Assembly: GCA_028288765.1 (NCBI GenBank)
Contig: JAQGHQ010000157.1
Span: 1 to 44,877 of the forward strand
Length of the DNA: 44,877 nt
Direction: 5' to 3'
Source: Gemmataceae bacterium
GTDB taxonomy: Bacteria > Planctomycetota > Planctomycetia > Gemmatales > Gemmataceae
The position numbers were made by a program, and so were the translations under genes. Under the pieces are notes generated by a model. That model was given only the letters and a program-made list of their open reading frames with translations, was not told the origin of the DNA and made no database searches. This document shows positions 24,716 to 31,206 of the stretch, in pieces. Within the stretch, counting starts at the first letter, position 1; every line of letters begins with the position of its first letter.

Positions 24716-25119
24716 GCCAGAGTATCATTCAACCCGACGCGATCGACTCGTTTCTTTCCGATTTCTTCAAGTCTCGGATGCGGCACCCGTGGCCCGCGGC
24801 TCCCGTCCCCGTGTCGGCCCAGCCGTCGGCCCTGGTAGCCCCCCGGGTTGCCTCGTCGCAGATGGACACGAACGGTCGTGCCCGAATAACGCTTGCGGCC
24901 TCGGTCGCGCTTTTAATCGGGACCTGCTGGTATCTCTCGAACGGATGGCAATCCGCCGACCGCTCGCTTTCGAAACCCGGTCAGGGCGGCGGCCCGAACG
25001 TCCTGCCCGAGTCGACCGCGGAGTCCCCCGGGGCGTTCGAGAAGAATCGTAAAGACAAGGCGAGTCAGACGAAAGATCCGATGGCCGGGTTCCAGCCGGG
25101 GCCGATCACGCTGCCGTGA
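24712..25119 (+). CDS. Small single-TM protein coupled to the sigma factor
   Basis: The 135-residue product overlaps the sigma gene by 4 nt (ATGA). It has an N-terminal segment with FLSDFFKSRMRHPWPAAPVP, a transmembrane helix (ITLAASVALLIGTCWYLSNG, about residues 59-78) and a Ser/Pro/Gly-rich outer tail ending GFQPGPITLP. Membrane topology and coupling suggest an anti-sigma or signalling partner of the sigma factor. It lacks the HxxxCxxC zinc anti-sigma motif, so this is inference from position. A strong terminator follows. Confidence 0.82.
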   Translation: MSQSIIQPDAIDSFLSDFFKSRMRHPWPAAPVPVSAQPSALVAPRVASSQMDTNGRARITLAASVALLIGTCWYLSNGWQSADRSLSKPGQGGGPNVLPESTAESPGAFEKNRKDKASQTKDPMAGFQPGPITLP

Positions 25120-25140
25120 CCTTTCGAATCCAACCCACAC

Positions 25141-25176
25141 CACGCCCACCCCTCCTCGGGTGGGCGTGTGCGTTTT
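25141..25176 (+). terminator. Rho-independent terminator of the sigma operon
   Basis: CACGCCCACCC and GGGTGGGCGTG form a perfect 11-bp stem with a 6-nt loop, followed by tgcgtttt. It lies 21 nt after the stop codon of the small membrane protein gene. Confidence 0.85.
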
Positions 25177-25396
25177 CCGCGAGGCAGATTCTCGGTTTAA
25201 GGCGAACACAAATGCCCGTAAGTGGTGCGGGATGGTGGGGAAAGTCTTGCCCGCTCGATTGGCGAAGGGTGGGCGACAACCCTCCCATCTGGGCAAGCCG
25301 CCTAGACAGAGCAGGGTGGGAGACTTTAAGATAGGTGAGAAAGATGATTCCGCGTTGTCGCGGTTCGCCCTTCTTTACCTCGCACATACACCAACG
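25177..25396 (+). other. Leader region of the DEAD-box helicase gene
   Basis: This 220-nt stretch between the terminator and the helicase ATG has no coding pattern. RNA helicase mRNAs often have regulated leaders (cold shock), but no conserved cold-shock box or riboswitch is recognisable here. Confidence 0.4.
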
Positions 25397-27064
25397 ATGG
25401 AGCCTAGGTTGAGTTCCGATCCTGTCGCGGAAGACCGGACTTTCCCCGCGACCGATGCTGAGTCCGCATCTTCCCCTCGGCCGGCCACCGAACCGGCTGA
25501 CGAATCCACCTCTGCCCGCCCGCCCCACCACGTCCCGACCTCCGATCTCCGATCCGAAGCAGCGGACGAAGGTGCAGAGGTGGACGCCGACGACGGGGTC
25601 GACCTCGGGGAAAGCGAGGGCGGGCACGCCGATCCCGACGCCGATCTCGACCTCGACGCCGAACCGCCGGAGCACGAACTACCGCCGGAAACCGACCCGG
25701 CGATGACATTCGCCGACCTGAAGCTGATGCGGCCGCTGTACGAGGCGGTGACGCGGGCCGGGTACGAACATCCCACCCCCGTTCAGGAAGCGGTCATCCC
25801 CGTCGCCATGCGCGGCAAGGACGTGATCGGCCAGGCCCAGACCGGGACCGGGAAGACGGCGGCCTTCCTGCTGCCGTTCATGAACCGGTGGCGGCCGCAC
25901 AACCTGAAGGGGCCGATCGGGCTGGTGATGACGCCGACCCGGGAACTCGCCCTCCAGGTGGCGACCGAAGCGGAAAAGCTGGCCCCGAGCCTGCGGTTCC
26001 GGACCGTCGCGGTCTACGGCGGGGCGAAGATGGGTCGGCAGCTCCAGGGCCTCTCCCGGGGGTGTGACCTGGTCGTCGGCACCCCGGGCCGGATGCTCGA
26101 CCACCTCCGCCGCGGATCGATGAGCCTGAACGACGTGCGGTTCGTCGTCCTCGACGAGGCCGACCGGATGCTCGACATCGGGTTCCGCCCGGACATCGAG
26201 CGCATCCTGAAGCGGTGTCCGCTCACGCGCCAGACACTGCTCATGTCGGCGACCGTGCCCGAGCCGATCAAACGGCTCGTCCACCGGTACATGACCAACC
26301 CGATCCACCTCCAGATGACCCCCGAGGTGCTCACCGTCGACAAGATCCGCCAGTCGTACTTCACGGTGGACGCGGAGAAGAAGTTCGACCTGCTCCTGAG
26401 GGTGATCGACCGGGAGCGGCCGCGGCAGTGCCTGATCTTCGTCGAGCGGAAGCGGTGGGCCGACAACCTGTACCGCGACCTGAAGCGGAAGGTGCCGAAC
26501 GCCGCGGTGATCCACGGCGACCTCCCGCAGTCGCACCGGGAGCGGATCATGGCGGCGTTCCGGACCGCCGAGATCCAGTACCTGATCGCGACCGACGTGA
26601 TGAGCCGGGGGATCGACGTGTCGGACCTGTCACACGTGATCAACTTCGACCTGCCGCAAGACATCGAGAGCTACGTCCACCGGATCGGCCGGACCGGGCG
26701 GATCGGGAAGGACGGGATCGCGATTTCGTTCGTGACCCCGGAGCAGGGCGGGCTGCTGACCGACATCGAGATGATGATCAACAAGCTGATCGACGCGGAC
26801 GAGGTCCCGGGCGGCCCATGGTACACTCCGTCCCAGCGGGTGCAGGAACGGACCCGGGTGGCCCCGCAACTGACGGAGGCGTCGGACCGGGCGGCCGAGG
26901 TGCGGGACGAGTCCGGGTGGGGGATTGACGAGGAGGACCTGGCCGGCGGGAAACTCGGCATCGAGGAGGGGGCGCGACCGGCACCCGAGCCCGATACGAC
27001 CGCCGCCCCGGAGAAGAAACCGGTCTTTGGTAAGTCCCGCCGCCGGTACACCGACCGGTTGTGA
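25397..27064 (+). CDS. DEAD-box ATP-dependent RNA helicase
   Basis: This 555-residue protein has all helicase motifs: Q motif (FADLKLMRPLYEAVTRAGYE to HPTPVQ), I (AQTGTGKT), Ia (PTRELALQ), Ib (TPGRMLDHL), II (VLDEADRMLDIGF), III (SAT), then V (ATDVMSRGIDV) and VI (YVHRIGRTGRIGK). It belongs to the RhlE/CsdA-like group that remodels RNA or ribosome precursors. A roughly 100-residue acidic, disordered N-terminal extension (EGAEVDADDGVDLGESEGGH and similar) precedes the core, and the C-terminus is Pro/acidic and ends basic KSRRRYTDRL. The start is the first ATG after the leader; the ribosome-binding site is weak. An upstream in-frame extension is Arg/Trp noise and was not used. Confidence 0.94.
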   Translation: MEPRLSSDPVAEDRTFPATDAESASSPRPATEPADESTSARPPHHVPTSDLRSEAADEGAEVDADDGVDLGESEGGHADPDADLDLDAEPPEHELPPETDPAMTFADLKLMRPLYEAVTRAGYEHPTPVQEAVIPVAMRGKDVIGQAQTGTGKTAAFLLPFMNRWRPHNLKGPIGLVMTPTRELALQVATEAEKLAPSLRFRTVAVYGGAKMGRQLQGLSRGCDLVVGTPGRMLDHLRRGSMSLNDVRFVVLDEADRMLDIGFRPDIERILKRCPLTRQTLLMSATVPEPIKRLVHRYMTNPIHLQMTPEVLTVDKIRQSYFTVDAEKKFDLLLRVIDRERPRQCLIFVERKRWADNLYRDLKRKVPNAAVIHGDLPQSHRERIMAAFRTAEIQYLIATDVMSRGIDVSDLSHVINFDLPQDIESYVHRIGRTGRIGKDGIAISFVTPEQGGLLTDIEMMINKLIDADEVPGGPWYTPSQRVQERTRVAPQLTEASDRAAEVRDESGWGIDEEDLAGGKLGIEEGARPAPEPDTTAAPEKKPVFGKSRRRYTDRL

Positions 27065-27113
27065 CCCGACAAGCGGACCGGCCAGAGACAACCGACTGAC
27101 GATCTGAATCGAA

Positions 27114-27143
27114 CGGGGGGCGTATGCCCCCCGGTTTCGTTTC
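27114..27143 (+). terminator. Rho-independent terminator after the helicase gene
   Basis: CGGGGGGC (27114-27121) and GCCCCCCG (27126-27133) flank a GTAT loop and are followed by gtttcgtttc. It lies 50 nt past the helicase stop codon. Confidence 0.8.
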
Positions 27144-27206
27144 GGCTCCGATTGCGGACTACCGCAAAGGCGCGGTACAACCGGTGGACCGGACGAGGAC
27201 TTCCGA

Positions 27207-27812
27207 ATGACCATGATCCTCCAGGGTGGCCCCTTCAAAGCCCCGGTGGCGGGTTTCCGCCGGTTCACGGTCGACGAATACCACAAGCTGATTCAGATCG
27301 GGGTGCTGACCGAAAACGACCGGGTCGAACTCCTCGAAGGCTTCCGGGTAGAGAAGTTGCCTCACGATCCACGCCACGACGGGACGATCCAGCTGGTCGG
27401 AGATGCCTTCTCCCATGTCCTTCCGGCCGGGTGGGACGTTCGGGTGAAGATGGCGGTTACTCTCGGGGAGAGCGAGCCCGAGCCGGATTTGGCGGTGGTT
27501 CGGGACGAAGCGAGCGGGTACATGGGCCGCCACCCCGGGCCCGGAGATTTCGGGATCGTGATCGAGGTGTCCAACACCACTCTCGACAGCGATCGGGACG
27601 ACAAGTCGCGAATCTATGCCGAGGCGGGATTGCCGGTGTACTGGATTGTGAACTTGATCGACTGGCGCGTCGAGGTGTACGAGCAGCCTTCCGGCCCGAC
27701 CGCAGATCCCGGTTACGGGGTGAGTCACGCCTACACGGTCGGTGGGGCCGTGCCGCTCGTACTGGGCGGCCAGCTGATCGGTTCGATCCCGGTATCAGAC
27801 CTCCTGCCGTAG
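27207..27812 (+). CDS. Uma2-family (DUF820) PD-(D/E)XK nuclease-like protein
   Basis: The 201-residue protein has the usual Uma2 layout: TVDEYHKLIQIGVLTENDRV then ELLEGF near the start, and the PD-(D/E)XK-type core D94 (EPDLAVV), E120 (GIVIEVSNTT) and K133 (DDKSRIYAEAGLPVYWIVNL). It ends in the typical IPVSDLLP tail. These proteins are abundant in cyanobacteria and planctomycetes. They are structurally restriction-endonuclease-like, but their biological role is unclear. GAGG lies 8 nt upstream of the ATG. The gene is separated from the helicase by a terminator and converges with purB, with only 16 bp between stop codons. Confidence 0.9.
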   Translation: MTMILQGGPFKAPVAGFRRFTVDEYHKLIQIGVLTENDRVELLEGFRVEKLPHDPRHDGTIQLVGDAFSHVLPAGWDVRVKMAVTLGESEPEPDLAVVRDEASGYMGRHPGPGDFGIVIEVSNTTLDSDRDDKSRIYAEAGLPVYWIVNLIDWRVEVYEQPSGPTADPGYGVSHAYTVGGAVPLVLGGQLIGSIPVSDLLP

Positions 27813-27828
27813 CCGAGGAAATCGCTCG

Positions 27829-29289
27829 TCAGACACTCAACTCCGCCTTCATCCCCAGGGCCGATGCGTACCGCTTTCGGATCGGCTCGACGTGCTCGGC
27901 GATGAACTCGGCGACCTGCTCCGGGGCGCGGCCCACGAAACCCCGCGGGTCGAGCACCGCGGCGAAGTCGACCTTCCCGAACGCCTTCTCCGCCTTCAGC
28001 CGGTCGAACAGCTCGATCGGCGAGCCGGTCCCGTCCTTGACCCGGGCCGTCACCGCGTGGCTGTGTTGCCGCACGACCTCGTGGACCGCCTGTCGATCCC
28101 CGCCCGCCTGCACCGCCGCCATCATCAGGTTCTCGGTCGCCATGTACGGCAGGTAGTCGCGGACGTTCCGCGCGATCACGGGACGGTTTACCACCAGCCC
28201 GTTCGCCAGGTTTAGGGCGATTCGGAGGACCGCGTCGGCGGAGAGAAATCCTTGCGGGATGTACAGCCGGCGGGCGGCGCTGTCGTCGAGGGTCCGCTCG
28301 AACCACTGCGTCGCGGCCGTATTCGCGGCCATCGCCGGGAGTCCCGTCAGGTAGCGGGCGAGCGAACACATGCGTTCGGCCCGCATCGGGTTCCGCTTGT
28401 ACGCCATCGCCGACGAGCCCACCTGCTCGGCCTCGAACGGCTCGTCGACCTCCTGCCGGTGGGCGAGCAGCCGCAGGTCGTTGCCCCACTTGTGGGCCGA
28501 CTGGGCGAGCCCGCTCAAGGCGTCGAGGATCTGTGTGTCGAGCTTCCGCGAGTAGGTCTGGCCGGTCACAGGGAAGACTCGATCGAAGCCCATCTTCCGC
28601 GCGACCAGGCGGTCGAGCTGTTTCACCTTTTCGTGGTCGCCGCGGAAGAGGGCGAGGAAGCTCGCCTGGGTCCCGGTCGTCCCCTTCACCCCGCGGAACG
28701 GGAGTTCGTCGCGGCGGCGTTCCAGTTCCCCTAGGTCGAGGACGAAGTCGAACAGCCAGAGCGTCGCCCGCTTGCCGACGGTCGTGAGCTGAGCCGGCTG
28801 GAAGTGCGTGAACCCGAGCGTCGGCTCGTCCTTCCAGGTGTTCGCGAACGTCGCGAGGGCGTCGATCACCGCGGCCAGCGTCCGGCACAGCTGCCCGAGA
28901 CCTTCCCGCATGAGGATCAGGTCGGCGTTATCGGTGACGTAGCACGACGTGGCCCCGAGATGGACGATCTTCCGGGCGTTCGGGGCGACGTCCCCGAGGG
29001 CGTGGATGTGGGCCATCACGTCGTGCCGGAGCCGCTTCTCGTGCTCCGCGGCCCGCTCCAGGTCGACGTCGTCGAGGTGGGCCCGGAGTTCGGCGAGGTG
29101 GTCGGGCCGGATGGCGGGGGAAACGCCGTCGTCGGCGAGCATCCCGAGCTCCGCCTCGGCCTCCGCGAGCGCCAGCCACAGCCGGCGCCAGGTGCGGAAC
29201 TTCCGGAGCGGCCCCCAGCGCTCGGCCATCTCCTTCGAGGCGTAGCGGCCGATGAGCGGGTTGTCGTACACGTCGTGCGTGGTGGTCAT
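27829..29289 (-). CDS. purB: Adenylosuccinate lyase
   Basis: The 486-residue enzyme cleaves SAICAR and adenylosuccinate in purine synthesis. The fumarase/aspartase superfamily signature GSSAMAYKRNPMR is intact, as are the His-containing motifs VMAHIHALGD and TLGFTHFQPAQ. The N-terminus (YDNPLIGRYASKEMAERWGP; FRTWRRLWLALAEAE) and length resemble the eukaryotic-type/ADSL branch rather than the shorter E. coli-like enzymes. The start ATG 29287-29289 gives the expected N-terminus. A small secreted-protein gene lies divergently upstream. Confidence 0.95.
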   Translation of the reverse strand: MTTTHDVYDNPLIGRYASKEMAERWGPLRKFRTWRRLWLALAEAEAELGMLADDGVSPAIRPDHLAELRAHLDDVDLERAAEHEKRLRHDVMAHIHALGDVAPNARKIVHLGATSCYVTDNADLILMREGLGQLCRTLAAVIDALATFANTWKDEPTLGFTHFQPAQLTTVGKRATLWLFDFVLDLGELERRRDELPFRGVKGTTGTQASFLALFRGDHEKVKQLDRLVARKMGFDRVFPVTGQTYSRKLDTQILDALSGLAQSAHKWGNDLRLLAHRQEVDEPFEAEQVGSSAMAYKRNPMRAERMCSLARYLTGLPAMAANTAATQWFERTLDDSAARRLYIPQGFLSADAVLRIALNLANGLVVNRPVIARNVRDYLPYMATENLMMAAVQAGGDRQAVHEVVRQHSHAVTARVKDGTGSPIELFDRLKAEKAFGKVDFAAVLDPRGFVGRAPEQVAEFIAEHVEPIRKRYASALGMKAELSV

Positions 29290-29518
29290 GTCGGCTTGAA
29301 TAATTCTCGCGAACCGCAGAGGACAAAGGGCGGAGGTCGGTGTTACCCCCCGCGCCCGTGCTCGCGATTCGCCAAGTGGTTTAACTCGCAGATCGTTCTA
29401 CGATTTCTGCCCGCGGCGGGGGGTGGTGGGCGGCCCGCGGCCGGTCTGTCGGGTACGCTTTCCTCGACAGGAAGTCCGTCCGGAGCTCTCCGGTCGGCTG
29501 TCGGAATGGAGGACGACA

Positions 29519-29830
29519 ATGCTTCGGAAATGGCTTCCGCGGGTGGCCGCCGTGGCGCTCGCGGTGGCAGCCTGGTCCGGGTCGGGGTCGCGGGCGACCG
29601 CCGCGAACGAGCCGCCGCTGCCCAAGTTCTACTACTACCCGTACTACTACTACCCCCACAGCTACTGGCCGGCGAACAGCCCGCAGTGGCCGGAGCCGAA
29701 GGGACACCCGTACGTCCGCCCGCCGGCGTACATGGCCTACCCGCCGTTCCAGGAACCGGGTTGGAGGTACGAGCTGTGGAACCCGATGAAGTACTACCGC
29801 GGGAACCACTTCTGGCTCGACCAGTTCTGA
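29519..29830 (+). CDS. Small secreted Tyr/Pro-rich protein
   Basis: The 103-residue product has a signal peptide (LRKWLPRVAAVALAVAAWSG, ending ATAA). The mature domain is rich in Tyr, Pro and Trp: PKFYYYPYYYYPHSYWPANS, then PQWPEPKGHPYVRPPAYMAY and a WNPMKYYRGNHFWLDQF end. GGAGG lies 6 nt upstream of the ATG, which decides the start. Such Tyr-rich secreted proteins occur in planctomycetes; this one may be a wall or matrix component. Its composition echoes the WXXGXW protein at 9725. Function unknown. Confidence 0.85.
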   Translation: MLRKWLPRVAAVALAVAAWSGSGSRATAANEPPLPKFYYYPYYYYPHSYWPANSPQWPEPKGHPYVRPPAYMAYPPFQEPGWRYELWNPMKYYRGNHFWLDQF

Positions 29831-29841
29831 TTTGACGACAG

Positions 29842-29869
29842 CCCCGGGGTGCGCCCCCGGGGTTTCGTC
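29842..29869 (+). terminator. Terminator after the Tyr-rich protein gene
   Basis: CCCCGGGG occurs at 29842-29849 and 29855-29862. The two copies can pair as an 8-bp stem with a 5-nt loop, followed by tttcgtc. It could also serve the convergent minus-strand gene ending at 29871. Confidence 0.75.
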
Positions 29870-29870
29870 T

Positions 29871-30305
29871 CTAATGGGTGTGAACTTTCTTGAAGTGTTC
29901 GACCATCTTTTCGTTCGAGACGTGCCAGCCGCAGTCGTCGCACGAGGTGACTGTCGGGTAGCACTTCGGGCAGTACAGCGGGCCGCCGTGGAGGAATTGC
30001 TCAACCCGCTTCTTCTCGAGCCCGGTCAGGCCCTCGACGCTGAGCGGGAACGTCACGTCGGTTTTGCACTTCTCGCACGGGCGGTGGTCGTGCGCCGCGA
30101 TGACCGGCCGGTAGTGGTCGTGGACGCCGCGGGGAACGACCCCGGAGCCGGTACACAGCGGGCAGGTCATTCCGAACTGGGCGAGAATCGCCTTCCGGAT
30201 GAACTCGCTCTTGTTCGGCAGTTTATCCAGGAAATCGGCCAGGTCCGGCTCGACCTTGAACGCAACGATCTGCGACTTCTGCGTCTTCGTATCTTTCCGG
30301 GCCAT
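29871..30305 (-). CDS. RHH-like protein with C-terminal zinc-finger sites
   Basis: The 144-residue protein begins with a ribbon-helix-helix-like segment (SQIVAFKVEPDLADFLDKLP NKSEFIRKAI, about residues 11-40). The C-terminal part is packed with potential metal ligands: C48-x2-C51, His62/64 and His72/74, C77-x2-C80, C112-x2-C115, and C122-x2-C125 with H137 and H142 in a C2H2-like arrangement ending HFKKVHTH. RHH proteins dimerise and bind DNA, so this looks like a DNA-binding regulator with structural or sensory zinc sites. This is inference from motifs. GGGGGGA lies just upstream of the ATG. The family is not otherwise recognised. Confidence 0.78.
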   Translation of the reverse strand: MARKDTKTQKSQIVAFKVEPDLADFLDKLPNKSEFIRKAILAQFGMTCPLCTGSGVVPRGVHDHYRPVIAAHDHRPCEKCKTDVTFPLSVEGLTGLEKKRVEQFLHGGPLYCPKCYPTVTSCDDCGWHVSNEKMVEHFKKVHTH

Positions 30306-30437
30306 GGTCCCCCCGGGCGGGCGTGGATGGTTGTATCCCGTCATCGTATTTTCACACCAGCACACCCGCAAGCTGAACACCCCGACCCGTCCAAGATCCA
30401 GGCTTCTGGCCGGCCTACCAGCTGGAGCGAAACAACG

Positions 30438-30465
30438 CGGCCCGGCCGATTGATCGACCGGGCCG
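30438..30465 (-). terminator. Hairpin downstream of the 108-residue secreted-protein gene
   Basis: CGGCCCGG pairs with CCGGGCCG, with an inner CGAT/ATCG extension. On the minus strand the stem is followed by cgttgtttcg. It lies 23 nt past the stop codon of the gene ending at 30488. Confidence 0.65.
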
Positions 30466-30487
30466 GGTGGTCTGGCCGTAGGATAGG

Positions 30488-30814
30488 TCAGGGGGCCGGC
30501 TTCTTGCCGCCCTTGGTCGTGATCTCCGTAATCTCTCCCTTTTCGACCGTGGCCTCGATCTTCTTGCCGGCGACGTCCTCGCCGCTCAACATCTTTTCGA
30601 CGCGGGTCACGTCCCCTTCGGCCTTGCTCCCGTCCTTCTTGATCCGGGTCACTTTCGTCTTCTCGGTCAGCCGACCGGCGACCTCGTTTCCACCCTTGTC
30701 CTTCAGGGCGATGACTTTTTTCTCCTTGTCGTAAGCGAGAATCGTGTACTCGGTGGCGAGAACCAGGCCGGACATCAGTAACAGACAGACGACTGAGAGA
30801 AGCAGCTTCCGCAT
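30488..30814 (-). CDS. Small secreted hypothetical protein
   Basis: The 108-residue product has a clear signal peptide (MRKLLLSVVCLLLMSGLVLA). The mature region is Lys/Glu/Thr-rich with short strands (YTILAYDKEKKVIALKDKGG, TKVTRIKKDGSK, KKIEATVEKGEI) and a basic GKKPAP end. It reads like an all-beta repeat or OB-like fold, but no family is recognised. GGAG is 9 nt upstream of the ATG. It is expected in the periplasm; abundant lysines are unusual for this Arg-rich genome. Confidence 0.82.
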   Translation of the reverse strand: MRKLLLSVVCLLLMSGLVLATEYTILAYDKEKKVIALKDKGGNEVAGRLTEKTKVTRIKKDGSKAEGDVTRVEKMLSGEDVAGKKIEATVEKGEITEITTKGGKKPAP

Positions 30815-31206
30815 GGGTGACACTCCGGAGAGGGAGAGGGGATCAGGTGCCGCGGCAGCAGTTTGCGGCTTCCCCTGATCCAGTTTGATAGATGCGTTTG
30901 TGGTTGTTGTCACGAAACCCGAAATCCGGACAAACGTTGAGACCACAGCGACACCCGTTCCGTTCGGGGTTACAGTCTTCGGCGTTCAGCGGAATCGGAC
31001 TGTCAGGGTCGAGGGTCTGGTTCCGAATGAAGCCTGTATGCGCGGAAGGTCAGAGAGGGAGAAGTCATTCCGTTCGGGCGGGTTGCGCTCGTCGGTCCGT
31101 CCGCGTGGGCGAAGGCTTCTTTCCCACCACGAACAAGGCGCATCGGCATGATATCATGTACTATTCGGTCGGCCAACGGCCCCGAGCGGTTCCAGGACAA
31201 TTCGTC
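30815..31206. other. Divergent intergenic region with a 12-bp palindrome
   Basis: No gene is supported in this 392-bp stretch between two divergent genes. It includes the perfect palindrome CATGATATCATG at 31147-31158, 48 bp before the plus-strand start, a possible operator. Confidence 0.5.

Noticed and set aside
25177-25396. Possible riboswitch or cold-shock leader before the DEAD-box helicase
   Set aside because: No conserved motif of a known riboswitch or cold-shock box can be identified; the region is listed only as a leader.
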